From BACL27 sp964203235 (lineage in GTDB: Bacteria > Actinomycetota > Acidimicrobiia > Acidimicrobiales > Ilumatobacteraceae), in contig CAXNLE010000002.1 of assembly GCA_964203235.1 (NCBI GenBank), positions 965,890 to 1,029,889 of the forward strand: 64,000 bases of DNA. The letters run 5' to 3'. The notes below the pieces were generated by a model. That model saw only the letters and a program-made list of their open reading frames with translations. It ran no database searches and had not been told where the DNA came from. This document shows, one piece after another, positions 33,884 to 42,830 of the stretch. Each line of letters begins with the position of its first letter. The stretch's first letter is position 1. The translations under genes were made by a program, and so were the position numbers.

Positions 33884-34594
33884 TTTGTTGCGTACTGCAT
33901 CAATAAAACCATCAAATAGGTTTTGTTGATCTGGTTCAGTCTTCGCCTCATCTTCGGGGTGCCATTGCACACCAACAATCCAATGCGCAGACTTGTGTTC
34001 AACTGCCTCAACAGTGTTATCTTCAGCGCGACCTGTAACTATTAAATCTTGCGCGACCTTATCAAGTGCTTGATGATGAAAAGAATGTGATTGTTTCGGC
34101 GAAGTAGTTTTCATTGCTTGCGCAACTCGGCTACCAGAAGTCAGAACAATCTCGTGATATTTATTCCAATGTGCCTCGCCATCTTCAAGAACTTCGCCCA
34201 GATCTTGATGCAGAGTTCCACCGAGAGCAACGTTGAGAATTTGCATTCCACGACAAATTGCTAGAACTGGTTTGTTCTGGGCGATCGCGGCGCGGAGAAT
34301 CGCAATCTCAAGCGAGTCGTGTTCGGCACAGATTCCGTAAATTTTATTGCTCATCTTCGTCTGACCATAGAGCGATGGGTCGATATCCCCTCCACCTTGA
34401 AGAATTACACCATCAAACCTTGATACGAGTTCGCTTGCCGACTTAACACTCTGCGCAATTGGTTGCACTTGCAGAGCGACACCTCCAGCCTGAGCAATAG
34501 CGTGGCTATAAAGACGCCCAGTTGAAAATGAATCTCCTCGTACACCAGTCGCTTCGGTAGTCAATTTGCCCGGTAGCAAAATGAGTGGCGTCAT
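33878..34594 (-). CDS. Peptidase C26 / gamma-glutamyl-GABA hydrolase family amidotransferase
   Basis: 238-residue class I glutamine amidotransferase-like hydrolase. The nucleophile elbow is AICRGMQILNVALGG, the substrate loop is LQGGGDIDPSLYG, and the histidine and acid are in GVQWHPED. These are PuuD-like features: family members cleave gamma-glutamyl bonds, such as gamma-glutamyl-GABA in putrescine breakdown. No other putrescine genes are nearby, so the substrate is open. It starts five bases after ilvA ends and is probably cotranscribed with it. Confidence 0.86.
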   Translation of the reverse strand: MTPLILLPGKLTTEATGVRGDSFSTGRLYSHAIAQAGGVALQVQPIAQSVKSASELVSRFDGVILQGGGDIDPSLYGQTKMSNKIYGICAEHDSLEIAILRAAIAQNKPVLAICRGMQILNVALGGTLHQDLGEVLEDGEAHWNKYHEIVLTSGSRVAQAMKTTSPKQSHSFHHQALDKVAQDLIVTGRAEDNTVEAVEHKSAHWIVGVQWHPEDEAKTEPDQQNLFDGFIDAVRNKK

Positions 34595-34599
34595 TGCAA

Positions 34600-35814
34600 C
34601 TAGTTATTTACTTGTGAAACATCAAAACCAGCAATCTTTGCAGTCGTGATGATTTCTGCAGTGTGGTCGTGGCCGCGTACTTCAAGAACAACTTGAACGC
34701 CAGTTTCGCGAACCTTTAGATTTAATCCTTCACGCACATGACTAACTTCAATCAAGTTCGCCCCCGATTTCGCAATTACATCCAAGAAATTAGCGAGTGC
34801 CCCTGGTCGATCTGAAACTCGAACAAATAAAAGTGCGCGACGACCAGCCTTGGTTTCATGCCGTCGAATCAAATTCGGAATCAAACCCATGTCAACATTG
34901 CCACCAGACAACACAACACAGGTCGAACCATTTTTTGCAGGCTTGACACACGATGTAAGAAGTGCCGAGACACCAACTGCTCCGCCACCCTCTACATACA
35001 TTTTTGATCGCTCCAACAAAATCATCATCGCGTTGGCAACACTGTCCTCATCGACATCTACAAGTTCATTTACCCAAGATTCAATTAGTGGTCGCGTCAC
35101 GTTGCCAGGCTGTTTGACTGCGATGCCGTCAGCCAGAGTTGCAATTGCACCACTTGGGGCATTGCCATAAATATATGGTGCGCAGGATGAAACTTGCACA
35201 CCGATAATTTTCACATCTGGTCGTTGTTGTTTAATTGCAAGTGCCACGCCAGAAAGTAGACCACCGCCACCTAGTGGAACAATCACCTGTGTTAAATCTG
35301 AAATATCTTCAAGCAGCTCAAGACCAAGCGTGCCTTGACCCGCGACTACATCGACATCGTCATACGGGTGGCAAAAAGCCATACCAGTCTCAACCGCTCG
35401 CGCTTTGGCTGCAGCGACTGCAGTGTCGACACTTTCACCACCATCTAAAACGATTCCGCCGTATCCCTTGCATGCATTAATTTTTGAAAGCGATGCCCCG
35501 AGAGGAATAAAAATTTCAGCCGAAACTCCGAAATACTTTGCCGCAAATGCGAGACCTTGTGCGTGATTACCGGCACTACCTGCTACAACTCCGTTGCGCG
35601 CCTGTTCTCCAAGTTGGTGCAATTTATTTATCGCGCCGCGAATTTTAAAAGCTCCCGTTCGCTGTAAATTCTCAGCCTTTAAAATAATTTTGCCACCAAA
35701 TTGTTCTGACAAATATGCTGAAGGTGTTACTGGCGTGTGTTCAACTATTGCTCGCCCAACTTCGCGGGCCGCACGAATCGCACTTAAATCAATACCTAGA
35801 TTGTTGTTAGTCAT
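34600..35814 (-). CDS. ilvA: Threonine ammonia-lyase with C-terminal ACT domain
   Basis: PLP enzyme turning threonine into 2-oxobutanoate, first step towards isoleucine. 404 residues. The PLP lysine is in TGAFKIRGA, the phosphate-binding loop is SAGNHAQG and GGGGLLSG follows. One ACT domain (about 328-404, VSDRPGALANFLDVI) suggests amino-acid feedback. The single-ACT layout is the shorter type, found for both biosynthetic and catabolic enzymes. It diverges from the GT2 gene across about 60 bases. Confidence 0.93.
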   Translation of the reverse strand: MTNNNLGIDLSAIRAAREVGRAIVEHTPVTPSAYLSEQFGGKIILKAENLQRTGAFKIRGAINKLHQLGEQARNGVVAGSAGNHAQGLAFAAKYFGVSAEIFIPLGASLSKINACKGYGGIVLDGGESVDTAVAAAKARAVETGMAFCHPYDDVDVVAGQGTLGLELLEDISDLTQVIVPLGGGGLLSGVALAIKQQRPDVKIIGVQVSSCAPYIYGNAPSGAIATLADGIAVKQPGNVTRPLIESWVNELVDVDEDSVANAMMILLERSKMYVEGGGAVGVSALLTSCVKPAKNGSTCVVLSGGNVDMGLIPNLIRRHETKAGRRALLFVRVSDRPGALANFLDVIAKSGANLIEVSHVREGLNLKVRETGVQVVLEVRGHDHTAEIITTAKIAGFDVSQVNN

Positions 35815-35863
35815 TTAAAGCCACGGTCATACGCTAGACGGCTCAGTCATTGTTCATTGCGGA

Positions 35864-35869
35864 TAAGGT
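35864..35869 (+). promoter_or_regulatory. -10 hexamer for GT2 gene
   Basis: TAAGGT, eight bases before ATG 35878. It supports this start over the TTG at 35857. Confidence 0.45.
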
Positions 35870-35877
35870 TATTTGGG

Positions 35878-36894
35878 ATGGAAACGAACCCAGACAATCA
35901 ATATATTGCAACTGTTTCTGTCGTGGTTCCTGTTTATCAGGGTGAAAAAACGATCTCAACTTTGGTTAACGAACTTGCAGAATTTACAGAAACTTCAACT
36001 TCGGCTTCGGGTATCAGATATGTGATTAGTGAAGTTCTATTGGTCCACGATTCTGGCCCAGATAATTCGGCAAAAGTAATCTATGACTTGAGTTCGAAGT
36101 ATGACTGGGTTCGTCCCGTATGGTTATCGCGCAATTTCGGGCAACACGCTGCAACGTTGGCCGGAATGTCGGCAAGCGTATCTGACTGGATCGTTACTCT
36201 CGACGAAGATGGGCAACATGATCCGAAAGAGATTGCGAAACTTTTAGATACTGCGGTTGCAGAAAATTCTCAACTGGTTTATGGCAAGTTTGCTGGTGGC
36301 GCGTTGCATTCACGGTGGCGTAACTTCTTCTCGGCACTCGCGAAGTGGTTTTATACAAAACTTCTCTCGCCACAAGACGGAGAATTTTTCAGTAGCTACA
36401 GGTTGATGACAGGTGAAATTGGCAGAAGTGTCGGAGCGTACGCAGGGTCGGGGGTTTACCTTGATGTAGCCCTGACTTGGGTTGTTGATCGGTCAGTTGC
36501 GTGCGAAATCGCGCCGCGAGACGAGTACCCCCGCCAAACAGGATTCACCTTTCACCGATTGCTGGGCCATTTCTTAAGACTGGTTCTGAGTTCTGGCACA
36601 CGTCCACTCCGACTTGTAAGTTTGATTGGTTTTTCTTCATTTTTCATTGGATTTTTCTACGCTGCGTATGCACTTTACGGAAAGATTGCGTACGGATTTC
36701 CAGTTGAAGGATGGACAACAGTAATTATTTTCGTCTCTATGGGTAGCGGCGCAATCTTGTTCTCCTTAGGAATCTTGGCCGAATATCTCGGTGTTGTCGT
36801 TCGTAATGCAATTGGTCGGCCGCTCTATCTGATCCGCTCGAGTCCGTTTAATGATGCGCTTTCGCGGACGAGAAAAAGCAAACAATCAAACTGA
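35878..36894 (+). CDS. GT2 glycosyltransferase with C-terminal membrane helices (polyprenyl-phosphate type)
   Basis: 338 residues. The GT-A domain opens with VSVVVPVYQGEKTI and has TLDEDGQHDPKEI as the DxD region; two helices follow at the C-terminus (SLIGFSSFFIGFFYAAYALYG and VIIFVSMGSGAILFSLGILAEYLG). This is the GtrB/dolichol-phosphate-sugar synthase architecture, making a lipid-linked sugar for cell-surface glycans. It overlaps the epimerase gene by one base, so the sugar may be modified in the same pathway. Confidence 0.86.
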   Translation: METNPDNQYIATVSVVVPVYQGEKTISTLVNELAEFTETSTSASGIRYVISEVLLVHDSGPDNSAKVIYDLSSKYDWVRPVWLSRNFGQHAATLAGMSASVSDWIVTLDEDGQHDPKEIAKLLDTAVAENSQLVYGKFAGGALHSRWRNFFSALAKWFYTKLLSPQDGEFFSSYRLMTGEIGRSVGAYAGSGVYLDVALTWVVDRSVACEIAPRDEYPRQTGFTFHRLLGHFLRLVLSSGTRPLRLVSLIGFSSFFIGFFYAAYALYGKIAYGFPVEGWTTVIIFVSMGSGAILFSLGILAEYLGVVVRNAIGRPLYLIRSSPFNDALSRTRKSKQSN

Positions 36895-37853
36895 TGAAAG
36901 TTTGGGTAATAGGTCGTGGGGGACTGTTAGGCAATAGTGTAGAAAAAAATTGCAGATTTTTTGGTGAAATATATGCACCAGCCGAAAGATTTATGTGGTC
37001 TGATAGTGGTCAACTGGAGCGTCAAATTGCGGAGAATTGCAAGCAGTTTTCTCAAATTATCGGTGATGAGCAGTGGGCAATTTTTTGGTGTGCCGGAAAA
37101 GGAACCCTGGCTAGCACGACTGAACAAATGTTTGAAGAGACAACAATTTTTCAACGATTTCTAAAATCGGTTGAGAAAAATTTTCGACCAAATTCATTAC
37201 AAAATGGACTCATTTTTCACGCGTCGTCTGCTGGCGGGGTTTATGCAGGCAGCGAAAATCAACCATTCACCGAACTCACGACACCACAACCTATGACAGC
37301 GTATGGTGAGGCGAAATTAAAGCAGGAAGAATATTTGCGGGAGTTTTCTGACCGACTAGGTGTGCGAGTTGTCGTAGGAAGAATCTCCAATCTTTATGGC
37401 GCGAATCAAGATTTCTCAAAGAACCAAGGGCTAATCTCAACAATTTGTGATTCAATTCTTCGTCGGCAACCCATAAATCTGTTCGTACCTCTAGAGACCT
37501 CACGTAACTATGTTTATGTAGCCGACGCTTCACGAATAATTGTTGACGCAGCTAAAATTGCTCTCGCAGAAACAAAGTTGACGCGTAAATTTATAAAACT
37601 AGTTGTGGCCGACGAAAACCTAACAATAGGAAACATACTCAGTGTCGCAAAGACGGTGTTTCGAGTTAGACCATTGATAACTGCCTCAAGTAACTCAAAA
37701 ACTAATAAACAGCCCCGAAGTATTAACTTCAAGTCGGTTGCATTATTAGATGCGGACTCATTTTGTAAAACCCGAATCACTGTCGGGATCAAGCGAGTGA
37801 TGGCAGATTTGAATGCAAATTATTTGCGAAATGGCTCGCAAAAAGCAAGATAA
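36894..37853 (+). CDS. NAD-dependent epimerase/dehydratase-like protein
   Basis: 319 residues of the extended SDR fold. The dinucleotide loop is GRGGLLGNSV, a little off the usual GxxGxxG; the active-site pair is in AYGEAKLKQEEYL (YxxxK), with a serine in HASSAGGVY. It probably acts on a nucleotide sugar for the adjacent GT2. Sequence after residue 240 is divergent. The substrate is unknown. Confidence 0.75.
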   Translation: MKVWVIGRGGLLGNSVEKNCRFFGEIYAPAERFMWSDSGQLERQIAENCKQFSQIIGDEQWAIFWCAGKGTLASTTEQMFEETTIFQRFLKSVEKNFRPNSLQNGLIFHASSAGGVYAGSENQPFTELTTPQPMTAYGEAKLKQEEYLREFSDRLGVRVVVGRISNLYGANQDFSKNQGLISTICDSILRRQPINLFVPLETSRNYVYVADASRIIVDAAKIALAETKLTRKFIKLVVADENLTIGNILSVAKTVFRVRPLITASSNSKTNKQPRSINFKSVALLDADSFCKTRITVGIKRVMADLNANYLRNGSQKAR

Positions 37854-37857
37854 AGAT

Positions 37858-40278
37858 TTAGTTAAGTTTCAAAATTATTACTTCACTGTTTTCAAATACA
37901 ACACTTGCGTAAGGTTTCCATGTGGCGGGCATATGCTTAGCCTTGCTAGCAACGAACCAATTGATATTCATCTTTGTCATGTATTCGGCCGTTTCTGAAT
38001 TAGGTTGCCGCCCAAACTGATGGCTCATTCGAAGTCGTTCGTTGAGCCATGTAGGCGCGACATTCTGAAGAGTAAATATTCCCTCTCCTTCAATTGGTAG
38101 TGGCACTCGACTTACGTTGGTGAAGACAAGTCCAACGTTTCCCCACGAGTCACCTTCAACGAGCACCCGCCGTCTGCTAACTGCTGAAATCGCCAGGTTA
38201 GAACTAGAAAAACTTGCATTGGTGAAAAAATCTCTCACTTCTTCACCTGCGATGAAGTTTGTTGCAACTAGGTCATCTTGTTCTGAGTTGTGTTGCAACC
38301 ACAGCATGGCATCTCTAAAAAAATAACTAGTTGTCGGCTTGGCTGGGTCATCATTGTTTCTGCCAATTTGTAGATCCACAAGATCGCGGACATTAGTTCG
38401 CACCGAATAACCGAGACCCACACCCAAACTACAAAAAACTGTGGCAACAATTACTATTGAATTGAATGATGCCAAAAATCCAAATTCAACAATTTTTGTG
38501 TTTTGACTTGAACGCGTAAAGCCGTAAATCTGTAGCGCAGCCCAGATACAAATTGCAATCAGCGGCAGAACAACAAAGTATTCGCTGAGCGATAATGCAT
38601 TTAGTCTTGTTTCGGGTTTCCAGCTAATTACAGTCGTCAAGATATGAAGCATGGCGCCAAATATAAAAAACGCCAACGCAATTATCCAACGATGATTTTT
38701 TGATAATTCTGAATTCGTCCAGCTGATCGTAAAAACTATTGCAATTGGAATCGGCATTAGAACTAATCCAGGAAATATAAAGTAATTTGCGAGATTCCAA
38801 ATTGAGTTTCGGTAGACGAAGAATGCCGCTATTCCACTTATAGAAATGCCATAGTAAAACCAATACAAAGGTTTCTCAATTATTTTGTGCAACCTTGGCA
38901 AAGCAACAAATCGTGAACCAAAAATTGTGACTACGAACAAAAAACCTGTCCATGATCTCAAAAATCTGAAAGAGAAATCAATTGTTGACGCTGAGTAATC
39001 AGACGGTGTTAGGAACAAAAAGTAAGCAAGAAGCATTATTGCAGAGGTAGTTATGAAAACTATCAAGTCTGATTTCAAGTTTTGGTCGAAAGCTTTTTCG
39101 CTTTGTAGCCAACGCCCGATTAACCAACCAGATAATCCGAGAAGCAGCACTGCGCCGTGTGGGCCGTTAGAGAGAATTGCTGCCACACCAATCATTGAAA
39201 ACACTAGTGGTGCGAATCGGATTGAGAATTTCGTATGTAGTGCTAGAGCGAAACCGAAAGCAGCGACCCAGACGAGCCAGGAAGTTGCGTCAGGACTTGA
39301 ATCGGCGAGTATTGCATATGGCTGAATTAGCGAAACTGTGCCGTAGAGAATTGCAACACTAAGTAACGCTGTGCGACGGTTCTTTGATAAAAAATGAGTT
39401 AGCGACCAAACAATTGATCCAACGCAAAGACAATCCAGCACTCCTGAGAGGCCACTATTGAAAAGTACCATTGGTGCTAGACCCGATAAGCGAGTTATTA
39501 AACCAAAGACTGCAAACGAGAACCAGTGGTATCTAAGTGGATGGCCAAATAACGGAATGTTCTCGTTTGGGCCCCAATTAACTATTGAGTTTGACCAGGC
39601 TTCGCGAGGAATCGACTCTGAACTTTCACTAAAAATGTATGGGGCCGCCGCGGCAGTTGTTAATGCAATCAGAATAAAGCCAAGTATTACTGCTATCCAA
39701 ATACTGAAGTAGTTAATTTGTGTCGACCATTGACTCAATTTCTTGTTAATAGATACTTTGCGCTGATAAGCAACATATGCAAAAACCGCCACAGGCACTA
39801 AAAGCAGTGGCGCATTTAAGTAAAGTCCAAACGTTATGGTAAATAATACGGCGGCGGTTTCACTGACCGAAAAATTAAGTCTCTGAAAGTAAACAAGTTT
39901 GCGAACCTGTTTAAATAACAGCGATGAGTGGGCGATAATTATGGGGATCAGTCCACCAAAAATATTAAAACCATATCGTCGCAGCACCAGTTGAAACCCA
40001 GCGCATAACATAAAACCAACGGCTAACCCCATTCCAATCGCTTCTGGAAACAAAACTTTTCGATCTTCTCGCATTACTAACAGCCACGCGATTAGGCCTG
40101 TTGTTGAAATTGAGATAATTACGACACTTGTTCTAAGACTCGTTAGCAGGCTTACATCTGAAAGAATCAACAGAGTGCTGACTACTAGTGCAATAGAAAA
40201 ATATGGTGAAATAACACTCGCCATCGACCGAAATTTCAAAGGGACAGATTTATTATTTGAAACTAGTCGTGAATCCAC
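37858..40278 (-). CDS. Large polytopic membrane protein, GT-C-like, copy 1
   Basis: 806 residues with about 14-16 hydrophobic segments, and an outward C-terminal domain of about 150 residues starting near SVRTNVRDLVDLQ. The first long loop has NWG, NENI and YHWF-A--GLI-R-SG in the same order as its neighbour at 40309, and both proteins end in a short strand then KLN/ELN. The layout is that of GT-C transferases that use lipid-linked sugars, but no clear DxD is visible here (ESSES in its place). GTG 40278 has TAATTT six bases upstream. Confidence 0.7.
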   Translation of the reverse strand: MDSRLVSNNKSVPLKFRSMASVISPYFSIALVVSTLLILSDVSLLTSLRTSVVIISISTTGLIAWLLVMREDRKVLFPEAIGMGLAVGFMLCAGFQLVLRRYGFNIFGGLIPIIIAHSSLLFKQVRKLVYFQRLNFSVSETAAVLFTITFGLYLNAPLLLVPVAVFAYVAYQRKVSINKKLSQWSTQINYFSIWIAVILGFILIALTTAAAAPYIFSESSESIPREAWSNSIVNWGPNENIPLFGHPLRYHWFSFAVFGLITRLSGLAPMVLFNSGLSGVLDCLCVGSIVWSLTHFLSKNRRTALLSVAILYGTVSLIQPYAILADSSPDATSWLVWVAAFGFALALHTKFSIRFAPLVFSMIGVAAILSNGPHGAVLLLGLSGWLIGRWLQSEKAFDQNLKSDLIVFITTSAIMLLAYFLFLTPSDYSASTIDFSFRFLRSWTGFLFVVTIFGSRFVALPRLHKIIEKPLYWFYYGISISGIAAFFVYRNSIWNLANYFIFPGLVLMPIPIAIVFTISWTNSELSKNHRWIIALAFFIFGAMLHILTTVISWKPETRLNALSLSEYFVVLPLIAICIWAALQIYGFTRSSQNTKIVEFGFLASFNSIVIVATVFCSLGVGLGYSVRTNVRDLVDLQIGRNNDDPAKPTTSYFFRDAMLWLQHNSEQDDLVATNFIAGEEVRDFFTNASFSSSNLAISAVSRRRVLVEGDSWGNVGLVFTNVSRVPLPIEGEGIFTLQNVAPTWLNERLRMSHQFGRQPNSETAEYMTKMNINWFVASKAKHMPATWKPYASVVFENSEVIILKLN

Positions 40279-40284
40279 AACGAC

Positions 40285-40290
40285 AAATTA
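40285..40290 (-). promoter_or_regulatory. -10 hexamer for membrane protein copy 1
   Basis: TAATTT on the minus strand, six bases before GTG 40278, in the 30-base gap after the upstream paralogue. Confidence 0.45.
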
Positions 40291-40308
40291 GCAGAACGAC
40301 GAATTCGC

Positions 40309-42744
40309 TTAATTCAACTCAATGACTAAGTAGGAGGAATTTGAGTAGCGAATATTACCAAACTTCTCCCAGTTTTTATCTGATGTAAGTTCTAATCTGA
40401 GCAAATACCAACCTACATTTGAGTCTTTCAACGCGATAAGTGTTTCGAGGCTTGGCGATTTTGCGAAATTGACCGAATCTAGAACTCGTTTAACAACCCA
40501 TGGCTTAATTGCTGATCCATCGCTGATACCGACATAGTAATTGCCCGCCAGAAATCTTCTATGAACTACCGCAGTCAGCAACTGATATCCACCAGCATTA
40601 CATTTGTCAGTTCGTAAGACCGCGAACTGTGTGCACTTCATGCTGAAGTCGAGCAATGCATCCCAATCGGTATCAGAGTTACACGTTTTCGAGATGCCGC
40701 CACAAAAGTCATTAGTCGCGAAAATTGCCGATGTCTTGGTATTTGTTGAGATCCAGTTTGAAGCACTTAGTAAATCTGGTCTATCTAGTCCGATTCGTGA
40801 AGCAAAGTTTCTATTTGACTCAGGATATTCTTCCTGGATGTTTTTTGTGTAATTAGCCGAATAAAAACCACCCGACATTGCCAGCAGACCAACGAGGGCC
40901 AACGAAGTAAATCTAGTGAAGAACGAAACTTCTGTCTGATCTTTAATTTGGCCCGCAAAAGTATTTTCTTTCATGTAAAAAGCGCACACAACTGCGCTAA
41001 GCAATGGAAGTAGACCAACGAGTGATGGCGTAGTTCGTAGTGCAATAGCGGTGAGCGAACCTGAATCAAGATTCGGTAGCAAGTTAGCGAAAATTGCCGA
41101 TCCGAGTCCGACGGAAATAGCAATACTCAAGACAGATCGCGGATATTCGAAGTCATCACTAGTAACTCGTTTCAGGACAACCGGAATTATCAACACAATT
41201 AAAACACTTGAAGCGGCATGGGTGAAAAATAGTTCAACTGCGAACTCACCCGAGAGAAACATTGCTGAGAGCAGGCCAGCAATCGCAGCACCAATTGCAA
41301 AAAAACACACCTGTTTCTGCGCGCTCCCAGTATTAAAAGTACAGAGTGCGACTAAACCGAAGAGTTGTAGGCCAAGAAAACCAAATAACAATGTAAGACC
41401 CGCTACCCACTGGATCGCGAGTCCAAAAGGGCGAAAATCTCCGGTTATTCCATCAACAAATCCAAATTGATCGAACAACATTCCTCGCGAACTTCCACCG
41501 CCACCGTTGATAATAAAATAAAATCCAGTCGCTACACCCAAGATGGTGGCAGTAGTGAGCCAAGTGTGGTGCCAATTAAATTTTTTATCTTTAACAAAAT
41601 TCGCCAGCCAAAAAAATCCAACTGCTCCAGCAAGAACTGCTCCGTGAGCAACTTTTGACCCGATAACTCCAAACGCGAGTAGAAAAAATAGTGGCAGAGG
41701 TTTCTTAAGAAGATTATTTGTATCCAGAATAAAGACGAACAGAAAAGCCAACAGAAGAAACAGCCCGTAAATCTGACTTGGACTGGCAATGATTCCGAGT
41801 TTGAAACCTCTGCCCCAAGTTTGAACTGTGTCAAAGCCGCCGATAGCAAAAAGTGAAAAAATTATAATGAGCCGACTATGTGACAACCGTTCGAGAATCG
41901 CCCAAATTATTAAAACGGTTCCAACAGTGATCAACAGTGGGATAGTGCGAGTGTTTGAAACCCATTCCGGAGATCCACTCACTCTGTCAATTAATCCTGA
42001 CCAAGCGTAGGCAAACCAGTGATAATTAGTTGAAGTACCAGCACCGTTTATGTTGTCGCGAAAACCCCAATTACCTAGTGTTTGAGAGATCGCTTCGTAT
42101 AAAGCGACATCGGTGTCTTCAATCCACCAACCGATTGGCCGTTTGAGCATTGAAAGAATCGACATAGGAATCAGGCATGCGGCGATTATCGCTGAATGCT
42201 TTCGCCACTTCGGTATCTCGCGCCAAATAACTCCCGCGATCAACAAAAGCGCCAAAGGCAGCGGCCAAAACCATTCTGGTGAAAGCATTAACAACACCGT
42301 TGCCGAAATTGCCAACAACTCGGTGGTGATTAAGTCATTTCGCGCAATCGTTACGTCTATTTTTAGCCGAGACTTCCAGATAGAAAGTGGCAAAAACAAT
42401 ATTGGTAGTGTCCATGCGAAGCTAGAAATAGCAGTATTTCGAAATATTTGATCAAAGCCAAATGTGAGAAGACTTCCGATAGCAAGTCCAACTCCGCAGA
42501 ACTCTTTCCATGTGAGATGCGACTTGCAAACAAATATTGATAGAAACGAACCACCAGCAAGAGCCTGCAGGACGACAATTAAAAGGGCAATTACAGCAAC
42601 TTTTAGTGGCACTCCCGAAATCAACAGCGCAACAAAAACTGCACTTGCAAGCATCAGCGCAATATTCACAGTCGATTCAAAAATAATTGGCTTATCAAGT
42701 TGACTACTTTTAGCGTCAGGTCGATGAACATCTTGTTTTTTCAC
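40309..42744 (-). CDS. Large polytopic membrane protein, GT-C-like, copy 2
   Basis: About 811 residues with 14-16 hydrophobic segments and an outward C-terminal domain (about 630-810). The first loop has EDTDVALYEA, a candidate GT-C acidic motif, followed by NWGFRDNI and YHWFAYAWSGLIDRVSG. The C-terminal domain holds DFCGG, SKTCNSD and further cysteines that may form disulfides. Paralogous to the gene downstream. GTG 42744 is chosen; a TTG at 42756 would add four residues. No specific function can be given. Confidence 0.7.
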   Translation of the reverse strand: MKKQDVHRPDAKSSQLDKPIIFESTVNIALMLASAVFVALLISGVPLKVAVIALLIVVLQALAGGSFLSIFVCKSHLTWKEFCGVGLAIGSLLTFGFDQIFRNTAISSFAWTLPILFLPLSIWKSRLKIDVTIARNDLITTELLAISATVLLMLSPEWFWPLPLALLLIAGVIWREIPKWRKHSAIIAACLIPMSILSMLKRPIGWWIEDTDVALYEAISQTLGNWGFRDNINGAGTSTNYHWFAYAWSGLIDRVSGSPEWVSNTRTIPLLITVGTVLIIWAILERLSHSRLIIIFSLFAIGGFDTVQTWGRGFKLGIIASPSQIYGLFLLLAFLFVFILDTNNLLKKPLPLFFLLAFGVIGSKVAHGAVLAGAVGFFWLANFVKDKKFNWHHTWLTTATILGVATGFYFIINGGGGSSRGMLFDQFGFVDGITGDFRPFGLAIQWVAGLTLLFGFLGLQLFGLVALCTFNTGSAQKQVCFFAIGAAIAGLLSAMFLSGEFAVELFFTHAASSVLIVLIIPVVLKRVTSDDFEYPRSVLSIAISVGLGSAIFANLLPNLDSGSLTAIALRTTPSLVGLLPLLSAVVCAFYMKENTFAGQIKDQTEVSFFTRFTSLALVGLLAMSGGFYSANYTKNIQEEYPESNRNFASRIGLDRPDLLSASNWISTNTKTSAIFATNDFCGGISKTCNSDTDWDALLDFSMKCTQFAVLRTDKCNAGGYQLLTAVVHRRFLAGNYYVGISDGSAIKPWVVKRVLDSVNFAKSPSLETLIALKDSNVGWYLLRLELTSDKNWEKFGNIRYSNSSYLVIELN

Positions 42745-42818
42745 GGTAGATCGCAATAAATCCTAGCCGTATTGCTAGTACCAGATATCCCACGACTGAT
42801 CAATAAATCGCTAATCGT

Positions 42819-42824
42819 TATACT
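42819..42824 (+). promoter_or_regulatory. -10 hexamer for DUF2142-like gene
   Basis: TATACT, six bases before GTG 42831; close to the ideal -10 and leaderless. Confidence 0.5.
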
Positions 42825-42830
42825 AATTGC

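Noticed and set aside
41051..41470. 139-codon plus-strand frame
   Set aside because: Antisense shadow of the membrane protein at 40309-42744; polar, Pro/Lys-rich composition typical of the complement of hydrophobic codons.
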